A stretch of 64,000 nucleotides of DNA, taken from positions 2,914,001 to 2,978,000 of the forward strand of contig NC_009445.1 in NCBI RefSeq assembly GCF_000026145.1, in the 5' to 3' direction. Below the pieces are notes generated by a model. The model was not told the origin of the DNA and ran no database searches. It saw nothing but the letters and a program-made list of their open reading frames with translations. Numbering within the stretch: position 1 is the stretch's first letter; each line of letters opens with the position of its first letter. This document shows, in pieces, positions 51,851 through 60,512 of the stretch. Origin of the DNA: Bradyrhizobium sp. ORS 278 (GTDB lineage Bacteria > Pseudomonadota > Alphaproteobacteria > Rhizobiales > Xanthobacteraceae). A program made the position numbers and the translations under genes.

Positions 51851-53065
51851 TTACGCCGCCATCGCCTTGGTGAGGTTCTCGGCGATCTTGTCGAGGAAGC
51901 CGGTGGTCGACAGCCAGCGCTGGTCAGCGCCGACCAGGAGCGCGAGGTCCTTGGTCATGTAGCCGGCCTCGACGGTGTCGACGCAGACCTTCTCCAGGGT
52001 GGAGGCGAACTTGGCGAGCTCGGCATTGTTGTCGAGCTTGGCGCGGTGCGACAGGCCGCGGGTCCAGGCGAAGATCGAGGCGATCGAGTTGGTCGAGGTC
52101 TCCTTGCCCTTCTGGTGCTCGCGGAAGTGGCGGGTCACCGTGCCGTGGGCGGCCTCGGCCTCCACCGTGTTGCCGTCCGGGGTCAGCAGCACCGAGGTCA
52201 TCAAGCCGAGCGAGCCGTAGCCCTGCGCCACCGTGTCGGACTGCACGTCGCCGTCATAGTTCTTACAGGCCCAGACATAGCCGCCCGACCACTTCAGCGC
52301 CGCGGCGACCATGTCGTCGATCAGGCGGTGCTCATAGGTGATCTTCTTGGCCTCGAACTTGTCCTTGAACTCCTTGTCGTAGACCTCCTGGAACAGGTCC
52401 TTGAAGCGGCCGTCATACACCTTGAGGATGGTGTTCTTGGTCGACAGGTACACCGAGTAGTTCTTGGCCAGGCCCATGTTGAACGAGGCGCGGGCGAAAT
52501 CGACGATCGAGTCATCGAGATTGTACATCTCCATCGCGATGCCCGGACCCGGCGCCTTGAATACCTCGCGCTCGATCACGGTGCCGTCCTCGCCGACGAA
52601 CTTCATCGACAGGGTGCCCTTGCCGGGGAATTTGAAGTCGGTGGCGCGGTACTGGTCGCCATAGGCGTGGCGGCCGATGATGATCGGCTTGGTCCAGCCG
52701 GGGACGAGGCGCGGCACGTTCTTGCAGATGATCGGCTCGCGGAACACGACGCCGCCAAGGATGTTGCGGATGGTGCCATTCGGCGACTTCCACATCTCCT
52801 TGAGGCCGAACTCCTTCACGCGGGCTTCGTCGGGGGTGATGGTGGCGCACTTCACGCCGACGCCGACCTTCTTGATCGCGTTGGCGGCATCGATCGTGAT
52901 TTGGTCGTTGGTCTTGTCGCGGCTCTCCATCCCCAGGTCGTAATACTGCAGATCGATCTCAAGGAACGGGTTGATCAGCTTGTCCTTGATGTACTGCCAG
53001 ATGATCCGGGTCATCTCGTCGCCGTCGAGCTCGACGACCGGATTGGTCACCTTGATTTTTGCCAT
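51851..53065 (-). CDS. icd: NADP-dependent isocitrate dehydrogenase
   Basis: A 404-residue TCA-cycle enzyme oxidising isocitrate to 2-oxoglutarate with NADP. The N-terminal [20 protein letters not shown] is characteristic of the homodimeric eukaryote-like form found in alphaproteobacteria. The substrate residues lie in the loop [20 protein letters not shown], with the metal-binding aspartates in [20 protein letters not shown]. The NADP-binding region includes [16 protein letters not shown]. The ATG at 53065 (MAKIKV) is the canonical start; the frame is open upstream to 53332 without family-like residues. A terminator follows. The divergent gene is a TrmJ-like methyltransferase. Confidence 0.97.
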   Translation of the reverse strand: MAKIKVTNPVVELDGDEMTRIIWQYIKDKLINPFLEIDLQYYDLGMESRDKTNDQITIDAANAIKKVGVGVKCATITPDEARVKEFGLKEMWKSPNGTIRNILGGVVFREPIICKNVPRLVPGWTKPIIIGRHAYGDQYRATDFKFPGKGTLSMKFVGEDGTVIEREVFKAPGPGIAMEMYNLDDSIVDFARASFNMGLAKNYSVYLSTKNTILKVYDGRFKDLFQEVYDKEFKDKFEAKKITYEHRLIDDMVAAALKWSGGYVWACKNYDGDVQSDTVAQGYGSLGLMTSVLLTPDGNTVEAEAAHGTVTRHFREHQKGKETSTNSIASIFAWTRGLSHRAKLDNNAELAKFASTLEKVCVDTVEAGYMTKDLALLVGADQRWLSTTGFLDKIAENLTKAMAA

Positions 53066-53371
53066 GATCGATGGGGCCTTCTTGGGAACAGCGCGCCAGG
53101 AATGGAAAGCGCTTGTGAAATCAAGCGCGTCATAGCACTGCTGCACCGCGGGCGGAAGCGCACCCGGTATGCGCACGGTGCTGATTTTCGCGCCCCGCTC
53201 ATGCAGCAGGCGATGACCCCGGGGGACGGCTCCCGGCCATTGCGCACGAACTGCAAAATTTGGGCTTAAGCCGATTATTTTGCTTGAGAATTCTCGCCAG
53301 CCGGGCCAACGGAGCGGGCGGGGCGCGCGCATGTTCGCGCCTCACGCGACATAGAAGGTGAGGACAGTCCC
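53066..53371. other. Divergent promoter region icd / trmJ-like
   Basis: 306 bases between the icd start and the TrmJ-like GTG start. A palindromic GAGAATTCTC is visible at about 53286-53295 and could be a binding site, but this is a short match. Promoters for both genes must lie here. No gene or repeat was seen. Confidence 0.45.
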
Positions 53372-54571
53372 GTGTCGGGCACCGACAAGACCAAGGCAGG
53401 CGTGGAGATCGCAGGACCGGTGGTGATCCTGGTCGAGCCGCAGCTCGGCGAGAACATCGGCATGGCCGCGCGCGCCATGGGCAATTTCGCGCTGACCGAG
53501 CTGCGCCTGGTCAATCCCCGCGACGGCTGGCCGAACATCGCGGCCCAACGGGCGGCGGCCGGCGCCGACCACATCATCGACCACGTCCGGTTGTTCGAGA
53601 CCCTGCCGGAGGCGATCGCCGACCTCGACCTGGTGTTCGCGACGACAGCCCGCTCCCACGATCAGGCCAAGCCGGTGATGGGGCCGGAGGCGGCGGCGCG
53701 GGAGATGCAGGGCCAGATCGCCAGTGGCGGCCGCGCCGGCATCCTGTTCGGCCGTGAGCGGTCGGGCCTGACCAATGAGGAGGTCGCCCGCGCCAACCGG
53801 ATCATCACCTATCCGGTCAATCCGGGCTTCGCCTCGCTGAACCTCGCCCAGGCCGTGCTGCTGATGGGCTATGAATGGTTCAAGCTGGTGACCTCGGGCG
53901 CGTTGCCGTTCGCGATGCCCGAGCGCTCGGAGCGCGCGACCCAGGAGCAGATGGAGGCGTTCTTCGAGAACCTCGTCCGCGAGCTCGACCGTGTGGAATT
54001 CCTGCGCCCGGCCGAGAAGCGCGAGACCATGCTGGTGAACCTGCGCAACATCTTCTTCCGCATGGAGCCGACGAAGCAGGACATGCACACGCTGCACGGC
54101 GTGGTCATGGCGATCGCCGAGGGGCGCAAGGGCCCGGCCAAGGGCGGCGTGCTCGACAGCACCCAGGCGACGCGGCTGCGCGCGCTGATCGCCGAGCAGG
54201 GCACCGTCGCCAACCTGCCGGACTCGCGCGGCTCGCTGCGCGGCCTGGCGCGGCTGCTCCGCCGCAACCCGACCGACGCCGAGCGCGCGCTGTGGCACGC
54301 GCTGTCGCGCGACCGCCGCTTCGCCGGCCAGTTCAAGCGCCAGACCCCGGTCGGCCGCCATATCCCGGACTTCGTCTCCTTCATCCACCGCCTGGCCATC
54401 GAGCTGGTCGGCACTGATGAGAGCAAAGGCGTGGTCGCCGATCGCGCCCAGCGCAAGGCGTGGCTGGAGAGCCGCGACTATCGCGTGACCGAGGTGAAGG
54501 CGGCGGATGTCGAGGCCAATCTGGAGGCCGAGCTGGCCCGGCTGCACGGGATGATTGCCGAGACCAAGTAG
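53372..54571 (+). CDS. trmJ: TrmJ-like RNA 2'-O-methyltransferase fused to DUF559-like domain
   Basis: A 399-residue protein in two parts. Residues about 15-175 are a SPOUT methyltransferase of the TrmJ type, recognisable by ILVEPQLGENIGMAARAMGN, GILFGRERSGLTNEEVARAN and PVNPGFASLNLAQAVLLMGY; TrmJ methylates ribose at tRNA position 32. Residues about 290-395 look like a DUF559 (Vsr/PD-(D/E)XK-like) domain: RRNPTDAERALWHALSRDRR, FKRQTPVGRHIPDFVSFIHR, LAIELVGTDESKGVVADRAQ. In the usual DUF559 the sequence is IELDG-x-x-H; here the Asp is replaced by Val (346) and the His is missing. So the domain is probably catalytically inactive and may serve in RNA or DNA binding. Translation starts at GTG 53372 with AGGTGAGG upstream. 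Confidence 0.85.
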   Translation: MSGTDKTKAGVEIAGPVVILVEPQLGENIGMAARAMGNFALTELRLVNPRDGWPNIAAQRAAAGADHIIDHVRLFETLPEAIADLDLVFATTARSHDQAKPVMGPEAAAREMQGQIASGGRAGILFGRERSGLTNEEVARANRIITYPVNPGFASLNLAQAVLLMGYEWFKLVTSGALPFAMPERSERATQEQMEAFFENLVRELDRVEFLRPAEKRETMLVNLRNIFFRMEPTKQDMHTLHGVVMAIAEGRKGPAKGGVLDSTQATRLRALIAEQGTVANLPDSRGSLRGLARLLRRNPTDAERALWHALSRDRRFAGQFKRQTPVGRHIPDFVSFIHRLAIELVGTDESKGVVADRAQRKAWLESRDYRVTEVKAADVEANLEAELARLHGMIAETK

Positions 54572-54612
54572 CTGATCACCGCGCATGCCGCGTGACGTTG
54601 TCGGGCCGGATC

Positions 54613-54822
54613 ATGCTTGATATCCTTGATCGGAGGTCAGGAAGGGCAGACTGTGGCAAAGCTTGCGCGGCGAACTACTTCGCGGGAGAGCTCGCGCTGA
54701 GCGACAACGATTCGGAGCGCGCCGCTCGATTGCTTGCGAATGCCGCCAGAATCTGTCCGGACAGCTTCGTTGGACTGGCGCCGGCGCGTGCGGATCTCCG
54801 TGCGCTCAACACGACGCCATGA
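54613..54822 (+). pseudogene. Truncated relative of the downstream TPR-like protein
   Basis: A 69-codon frame whose last 56 residues (CGKACAANYFAGELALSDND and onward to ALNTTP) align with the C-terminus of the downstream 55058-55897 protein (CEASFFAGELMLQQNR and onward to VLSVVP). Shared features are the Cys, the FAGEL motif and the ERAARLLANAARICP pattern. The N-terminal two thirds are absent, so it is probably a partial duplicate or remnant. A start at ATG 54613 has a GGCCGGA upstream, so a small expressed protein cannot be excluded. Confidence 0.6.
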
Positions 54823-55057
54823 CCGACCCGCGCTGTGTCGTTGATCGCAGGCGATCGTGAGCCAAACCCTGGGATCGAGGCCGTCGAAGACGGCGGCCGC
54901 CACTGACAAAGCGGGCAGGATGAGCGCGTGCTGCTGCCAAATTCGCGAGGCCGTTAACACCGGCGCAACGATGATCCGTGAATGCAATTGCAGATTGTGG
55001 TTCCTCTGACCGGCATTGGTAACATCGCCGCATCAAAATAATACCAGGGGGACACAC

Positions 55058-55897
55058 ATGGCATTGCGACGATGGGTCTTGCTCACGGGTCAGGCGCTGA
55101 TCATCGGTCTCGTCTTCAATTCGTCAGCGAACGCTGCGCCGAAACACGCGGCGCGGTGCACAAGCAGCGCGGACGTCGATGCGCGCATCGCCGGCTGCAC
55201 GGTGGCGATCGAGCAAGGCAGGTCGGCGGCCGCGCAACTGGCCAAAGCTCATATGACGCGCGCCGGCGCGTATTTTCACAAGGGCGACCTCGACCACGCC
55301 ATCGAGGACTACAAGCGGGTGATCGCCGCGGCCTCGACCGATCCTCTCGCTGCCTATAACCGCCTGACGCCTGATCGGCGTAGCAACGAGCCATTGGTGC
55401 TCTCCGGCTCGGACCGGGCATCACGGCGTGACAACGATCGTGCACTTGCCTATCGCGGACTGGCGGTCGCGAGCTATCAGGCCGGCCTGCTGGAGCAATC
55501 GCAGGACAGCTTCAGGCGGCTCGGTGCGGTCGATCCCGGTGATGCCGAAGCGGCCCTGTGGCTTGATCTGGCGCGCCGGCGTGCAGGGCTCGCGAGCGAA
55601 CTCGCAAGCCAGGCGAGGCGGCTCGACATGCGCCAATGGCCGGCGCCGCTGTTGCGTCTGTTTCTTGGGCAGGAAACGATCGATGCCGTGCTTGCGGCGG
55701 CCGACCGCGGCGGGGGCGCGACGCGCAGGCTGCGGCGTTGCGAGGCAAGCTTCTTCGCCGGCGAATTGATGCTGCAGCAGAACCGTGAGGCGGCGGCCAT
55801 CCGGTTGATCGACCAGGCCCTCGCAGAATGCCCACTCGGGTCCGACATGCGATCCGTTGCCAGTGCGGACGCCCGCGTTCTCAGCGTCGTGCCCTGA
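55058..55897 (+). CDS. Exported TPR-like protein
   Basis: A 279-residue protein with a signal peptide (about 1-26, LTGQALIIGLVFNSSANAAP) and helical repeats of TPR type: AAQLAKAHMTRAGAYFHKGD with LDHAIEDYKRVIA, and ALAYRGLAVASYQAGLLEQS. Its C-terminal part (RRCEASFFAGELMLQQNREA) has a conserved Cys. It is likely periplasmic and involved in protein-protein interaction. The ATG at 55058 has AGGGGG upstream. The frame's earlier ATG at 55016 would add 14 residues before the signal. It has a truncated relative 235 bases upstream. No family name is certain. Confidence 0.75.
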   Translation: MALRRWVLLTGQALIIGLVFNSSANAAPKHAARCTSSADVDARIAGCTVAIEQGRSAAAQLAKAHMTRAGAYFHKGDLDHAIEDYKRVIAAASTDPLAAYNRLTPDRRSNEPLVLSGSDRASRRDNDRALAYRGLAVASYQAGLLEQSQDSFRRLGAVDPGDAEAALWLDLARRRAGLASELASQARRLDMRQWPAPLLRLFLGQETIDAVLAAADRGGGATRRLRRCEASFFAGELMLQQNREAAAIRLIDQALAECPLGSDMRSVASADARVLSVVP

Positions 55898-55990
55898 TCT
55901 TCATCGAACAGCCCCGGTGCGCGGGTGGTCACGCGCGCCGGTCATTGCGAACCGGGATCCGTACTAATACGGCCTCAGTATCATCGTCCG

Positions 55991-56041
55991 CCGATCAGTA
56001 GATTAATACCGATCAGACGGCCGTGGGATACAGCTGATCGG
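55991..56041. promoter_or_regulatory. Cluster of three CCGATCAG sites upstream of the calpain-like gene
   Basis: CCGATCAG occurs at 55991-55998 and 56009-56016, and its inverse CTGATCGG at 56034-56041, all in a region 120-170 bases upstream of the calpain-like gene. Repeats of this type can be operator sites for a dimeric regulator. An AT-rich block follows at 56043-56060. No regulator is identified, so this is only a pattern observation. Confidence 0.3.
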
Positions 56042-56161
56042 GACAAATTTTTAAAATTCGAACGGATCGCTCAGCTTTGCCGCAACGGCTGATGCGAACG
56101 ATGGGAGCCCGATCGCGACGACGATCACTCACGAGCCATCGTTCACGGAGAGCCTCGACCA

Positions 56162-57865
56162 ATGCCGATCCAGCCGCAGGGCCTACGCAAGCCGCAGACC
56201 GACCAGACCAGCGACCAGACCGGCGTGTTCGAGACCGACAGCTGGCTCACGCCCGACCTGACCCAGCTCTGGCTGGCCACCCAGGCCCCGGTCGCCGCGC
56301 CGGCCGCGGCACCCGCCTCGGATCCGTCTGAGGCGATCGCGATCTATGGCAATTTCTGCAGCGTCGCCGCGACGGTGACCACCGCGCCGAGCTCGACGTC
56401 GAGCGGGAGCACGGTGACCTCCACCTCGACGGTCACCGCCACATCCACGACCAAGACGCCGGTGCCGTCCTGGGTCAACACATTGACCAACGCCGCGATC
56501 AAGGCCGACATGACGGCGGCCATCACCAATGGCACGGTGACCTATGCAGGCCTGCTGAAAGTCTTCACCGACATCGACGCATCGCTGGCCGCGACCAAGA
56601 CCAAGCTGAGCGCCAGCCAGTTCGCCGATCTGAAGACGATCGCCGCCAACCTCAACAACGGCGTCTCGACCTCGAGCTACCTGACCTACATCACCCAGGC
56701 CTTCGTCAACGGCAACGCCGCCAACGCCACCTGGACCGGCGGCGCCGCCAGCTCCGTCGCGCTCGGCAATCTCGCGTCGGGCTCGACCGAGCTGCAATTT
56801 GCCGAGCTGATCGGCAAGTGGTTCCTCGGCACCGACCTGCCGTCGTCGAAGGTCATCCTCGGCAGCACGCAGTTCTCGGTGTCCTATTCGAACTCGACCA
56901 AGGCGCTGTTCGGTGCGAGCGGCGCCAGCATGAGCGATATCAACCAGGGCTACCTGGGCGACTGCTATTTGCTCGCGGGCCTCGCCGAGGTCGCCTACAA
57001 GGAGCAGTCGGTCATCTCCTCGATGTTCACGGCCAACGGCAACAACACCTATGGCGTGCGCTTCTACGTCAACGGCACGGCGCGCTACGTCACCGTCAAC
57101 ACCTCGCTCGCCAATGGCGGCACCATCTTCAACAATGGCGGCAACGCGATCTGGGCGAGCCTGGCCGAGAAGGCCTATGCGGAGCTGCAGGCGAGCGGCG
57201 TCTACACCGGCAATTCCATTAATTACGGTAATTCCTACACCACGATCGGCAATGGCGGCGCGCCCGAGATCGCGCTCGAGGCGATCACCGGCGCCAGCCA
57301 GATCACCGACTTCCGCGCCATGGGCGGCTCATGGGGCAAGGTGGTCTACAATTCCTCCTTCGGCGTGACCAGCTACACCACCGGCAACGCGACCTCGGGC
57401 GTGCTGGCGACGATCGCGGCGAGCCTCGCCGCCGGCGACGACGTCATCCTGTCGTCCTACACCAACGCCAAGGATGCGACCGGCAAGACCACGCTGGTCG
57501 CCAGCCACGCGATGTCGATCTACGGCTACAACAGCGCCAACGGCATGCTGCAGGTCCGCAATCCCTGGGGCTCGGCGGCCGGCCAGTACTGGCAGACGAC
57601 GTTCGAGGTCAGCCTCGCCACGTTGCTCGCGGCCGGCGACACGATCACGATCGACAATGTCGGCGATGCGAAAAAGGTGGCGGCGGCGACCACCACGACG
57701 TCGTCGGGCCTGAAGCTCACCTCCGACGTCAACGATCTCGCCGGCGCTGCCTCGGGCTTCGTCCAGGCGATCGCCTCGCTCACCGACGGCGGTTCGTCGA
57801 ACGTGGCGTTCACGCAGGGCCTCGCCTCGCAGCAGCACACGCTGGCGATGCCGATGGCGGCGTGA
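56162..57865 (+). CDS. Calpain-family cysteine protease
   Basis: A 567-residue protein with a calpain-type (C2) protease domain at about 255-500. The catalytic Cys is in NQGYLGDCYLLAGLAEV (C268), His in LVASHAMSIYGYN (H449) and Asn in QVRNPWGSAAGQYW (N467), all intact in the expected order. The N-terminal 100 residues are Ser/Thr/Ala-rich and low-complexity. No classical signal peptide is seen. The C-terminal 60 residues (about 510-567) are Gly/Ser/Ala-rich and could be a type I secretion signal. Type I secretion ATPase and adaptor genes follow 522 bases later on the same strand, so this is a candidate secreted protease. The ATG at 56162 is preceded by GGAG. Calpain-like proteases are uncommon in bacteria, so this is noteworthy. 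Confidence 0.85.
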   Translation: MPIQPQGLRKPQTDQTSDQTGVFETDSWLTPDLTQLWLATQAPVAAPAAAPASDPSEAIAIYGNFCSVAATVTTAPSSTSSGSTVTSTSTVTATSTTKTPVPSWVNTLTNAAIKADMTAAITNGTVTYAGLLKVFTDIDASLAATKTKLSASQFADLKTIAANLNNGVSTSSYLTYITQAFVNGNAANATWTGGAASSVALGNLASGSTELQFAELIGKWFLGTDLPSSKVILGSTQFSVSYSNSTKALFGASGASMSDINQGYLGDCYLLAGLAEVAYKEQSVISSMFTANGNNTYGVRFYVNGTARYVTVNTSLANGGTIFNNGGNAIWASLAEKAYAELQASGVYTGNSINYGNSYTTIGNGGAPEIALEAITGASQITDFRAMGGSWGKVVYNSSFGVTSYTTGNATSGVLATIAASLAAGDDVILSSYTNAKDATGKTTLVASHAMSIYGYNSANGMLQVRNPWGSAAGQYWQTTFEVSLATLLAAGDTITIDNVGDAKKVAAATTTTSSGLKLTSDVNDLAGAASGFVQAIASLTDGGSSNVAFTQGLASQQHTLAMPMAA

Positions 57866-57954
57866 CGACATCCGGAGGGGCGATCGGTCCACCCTCTCTC
57901 TGAGAGCAGGTTGCTCATGGTGCCGCGTGCGGCGATCGGCGCCAAACCCTGATA

Positions 57955-58055
57955 GTGAGGCGCGTCGCCCTTGCGACGCATCTCGAACCATGAGGCCCCG
58001 GCCGGTGGCCTCGCCCTTCGAGACGCCCGCCTCCGGCGGGCTCCTCAGGGTGAGG
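57955..58055. repeat. Dispersed intergenic repeat, copy 2 of 2
   Basis: Homologous to 24339-24434, with identical blocks TCTCGAACCATGAGGCC and CCTCGCCCTTCGAGACGCCC and the same terminal GTGAGG. The two copies differ mainly in the short variable segment near the first arm. Confidence 0.8.
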
Positions 58056-58113
58056 GTCTGCAGTCTGCACAGGGCGACAGCTCGTTTGCTGCGCCGCCTC
58101 GGAGCCCGCCCCC

Positions 58114-58255
58114 GTAGCCCGGATGAGCGTAACCCGACGCCTCTTTGGCGTCGGCGATAGCGACATCCGGTGTTCACCGGCGACAGCGCGTGAGAACCCG
58201 GATGTCGCGTCCGGCTCCGCCCTCGCGGGCTTTGGCTTCCGCTCATCCGGGCTAC
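58114..58255. repeat. Palindromic dispersed repeat, family P1 copy 4 (extended)
   Basis: It begins GTAGCCCGGATGAGCG and ends CGCTCATCCGGGCTAC like the other copies, but contains an extra nested inverted segment (CCGACGCCTCTTTGGCGTCGG) and a longer middle, so it is 142 bases instead of 83. It may be a copy with an internal insertion. Confidence 0.85.
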
Positions 58256-58387
58256 GATTCTGCCCGCGCGCCCCGGCGCAGCGCGGGTCCGCGTGCATCC
58301 TCCGTTAAGCATCCGAGTTAACGCCATGCGAACGCGGGTTCCGGAGGGTGTCGGCGGGGACTTCGGACCAAGAGGCGGGATCAGTCG

Positions 58388-60502
58388 ATGCAGGCGTGTA
58401 CGGATCAGGGCGCATGGGCGCTGGCGCTGTCATTGCACCTGCTCGGCATCGTCGCCGATCCCGGCCGCATCCAGCACGAGGCCGGCCGCAGCGATGCGCT
58501 CTCGGTCGACGATCTCCTGCGCGCCACCGCGCGCTTTCCCGTCAAGGCCAGGCTCATCAGCTCGAAGGTCGCGCGGCTGAAGTCCACGCCGCTGCCGACC
58601 ATGGCCGTGCTGAAGGACGGCTTCGCCGTGATCGGCAAGGTGACCGAGACGGGCGTGCTGATCCAGGGGCTGAACGATGCCGGACCGCGCCTGCTGAGCT
58701 TTCCCGAGTTCGAGGCGATCTGGTCCGGACAACTCATCCTGATCGCCAAGCGCGCGGAGCTCTCCGACACCGCACGCCGTTTCAATTTCAGCTGGTTCGT
58801 CGGAGCAATCGGCAAGTATCGCCGCATCCTGATCGAGGTGCTGCTGGCCTCGTTCGTGATCCAGCTGTTCGGCCTCGCGACCCCGATGATCTTCCAGGTC
58901 GTGATCGACAAGGTGCTGGTGCATCGCGGCCTGTCGACTTTGGAGGTGATGGTCGCGGGGCTCGCGCTGATCGCGCTGTTCGAGGCGGTGCTGTCGGGCC
59001 TTCGCACCTATCTGTTCACCCACACCTCGAACCGCATCGACGTCGAGCTCGGTGCGCGGCTGTTCCGGCACCTGATGCGGCTGCCGCTGGCCTATTTCGA
59101 GAGCCGCCGCGTCGGCGACAGCGTCGCGCGGGTGCGCGAGCTCGAGACGATCCGGCAATTCATCACCTCGTCCTCGATCACGCTGGTGCTCGATCTCGCT
59201 TTTGCCGCGGTCTTCATCGGCGTGATGTTCCTGTACAGCTCCACGCTTGCGTGGATCGTGTGTGCGACCCTACCGGTCTATGCGCTGCTGTCGCTCGCGA
59301 CGACGCCGGCGTTCCGCGCACGGCTCGACGAGAAATTCCGGCGCGGCGCCGAGAACCAAGCCTTCCTGGTCGAGAGCGTTACCGGCGTCGAGACCATCAA
59401 GGCGATGGCGGTCGAGCCGCTGATGCAGCGGCGATGGGAGGAGCAGCTCGCGAGCTATGTCGGCGCCTCGTTCCAGGCTTCGCAGATCGGCAACTGGGCG
59501 AGCCAGGCGGCGAGCCTGCTCAACAAAGGCGTCGGCGCGCTGACGCTCTTCGTGGGCGCAGGGCTCGTGATCGCCAACAGGATGACGGTCGGCGAGCTCG
59601 TCGCCTTCAACATGCTGGCCAATCAGGTGTCGGGTCCGGTGCTGCGCCTGGTCCAGGTCTGGCAGGACTTCCATCAGGTGCGGCTGTCGGTCGAGCGGCT
59701 CGGCGACATCCTCAACACGCCAGTCGAAGCGCAGAGTGGTGGCGCCGAGCAGAACCTGCCGCCGCTCGAGGGCGCCATCGAGTTCGAGCGTGTGACCTTC
59801 CGCTACGCCCTCAAAACCCAGCCGGTGCTGCGCGAGGTCTCGCTCAGGATCGGGGCAGGGCAGGTGGTCGGCATCGTCGGGCCGTCCGGCTCGGGCAAGA
59901 GCACCATCGCCAAGCTGGCGCAGCGGCTGTACCAGCCGGAAGCGGGCCGCGTGCTGGTCGACGGCGTCGACACCGCGGTGCTCGATCCCTCATGGCTGCG
60001 GCGGCAGATCGGCGTGGTGCTGCAGGAGAACGTCCTGTTCAACCGCTCGGTGCGCGACAACATCGCGCTCGCAGATCCCGCGCTGCCGATGGAGCGGATC
60101 GTCGAGGCGGCCAAGCTTGCCGGCGCGCACGAGTTCATCTGCCGGATGCCACAAGGCTATGACACGGTGATCGGCGAGCGGGGCGTGTCGCTGTCCGGCG
60201 GCCAGCGCCAGCGCATCGCGATCGCGCGCGCACTGGTCGGCGATCCCCGCATCCTCATTTTCGACGAGGCGACCTCGGCGCTCGACTACGAGTCCGAGAG
60301 CATCATCCAGGCCAACATGCGCGATATCGTCCGTGGCCGCACCGTGCTGATCATCGCGCACCGGCTATCGACCGTGCGCAAAGCCGATCGCATCCTGACG
60401 ATCGAGAGCGGCGTCATAGTCGAGGACGGGACCCACGAGCAGCTGGTCGCCGGGGGCGGCCGTTATGCGACCCTGCACCGGATCCAGTCCGCGGGCCGCT
60501 GA
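58388..60502 (+). CDS. Type I secretion ABC transporter ATPase/permease with degenerate C39-like domain
   Basis: A 704-residue HlyB-type exporter subunit. Residues about 1-125 form a C39-like peptidase fold (MQACTDQGAWALALSLHLLG), but the catalytic Cys at the expected site is replaced, as in HlyB, so it should bind rather than cleave the substrate. Six membrane helices follow (about 150-430). The ABC domain has Walker A GPSGSGKST (about 498-506), signature SLSGGQRQR, Walker B ILIFDEATSALD and the H-loop in IIAHRLSTV. It drives export of an unfolded protein through the periplasm with an adaptor and outer-membrane TolC. The calpain-like gene upstream is the likely substrate. Starts at ATG 58388; the adaptor gene follows after 10 bases. 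Confidence 0.93.
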   Translation: MQACTDQGAWALALSLHLLGIVADPGRIQHEAGRSDALSVDDLLRATARFPVKARLISSKVARLKSTPLPTMAVLKDGFAVIGKVTETGVLIQGLNDAGPRLLSFPEFEAIWSGQLILIAKRAELSDTARRFNFSWFVGAIGKYRRILIEVLLASFVIQLFGLATPMIFQVVIDKVLVHRGLSTLEVMVAGLALIALFEAVLSGLRTYLFTHTSNRIDVELGARLFRHLMRLPLAYFESRRVGDSVARVRELETIRQFITSSSITLVLDLAFAAVFIGVMFLYSSTLAWIVCATLPVYALLSLATTPAFRARLDEKFRRGAENQAFLVESVTGVETIKAMAVEPLMQRRWEEQLASYVGASFQASQIGNWASQAASLLNKGVGALTLFVGAGLVIANRMTVGELVAFNMLANQVSGPVLRLVQVWQDFHQVRLSVERLGDILNTPVEAQSGGAEQNLPPLEGAIEFERVTFRYALKTQPVLREVSLRIGAGQVVGIVGPSGSGKSTIAKLAQRLYQPEAGRVLVDGVDTAVLDPSWLRRQIGVVLQENVLFNRSVRDNIALADPALPMERIVEAAKLAGAHEFICRMPQGYDTVIGERGVSLSGGQRQRIAIARALVGDPRILIFDEATSALDYESESIIQANMRDIVRGRTVLIIAHRLSTVRKADRILTIESGVIVEDGTHEQLVAGGGRYATLHRIQSAGR

Positions 60503-60512
60503 GGAGAGGGCG

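Larger units (their letters stand above)
57866..58387. other. Intergenic region with two repeat copies
   Basis: A 522-base gap between the protease and the secretion ATPase genes. It holds copy 2 of the 100-base dispersed repeat (57955-58055) and a long P1-family palindrome (58114-58255). The last 130 bases contain the upstream region of the ATPase gene. No coding frame could be supported. Confidence 0.65.
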
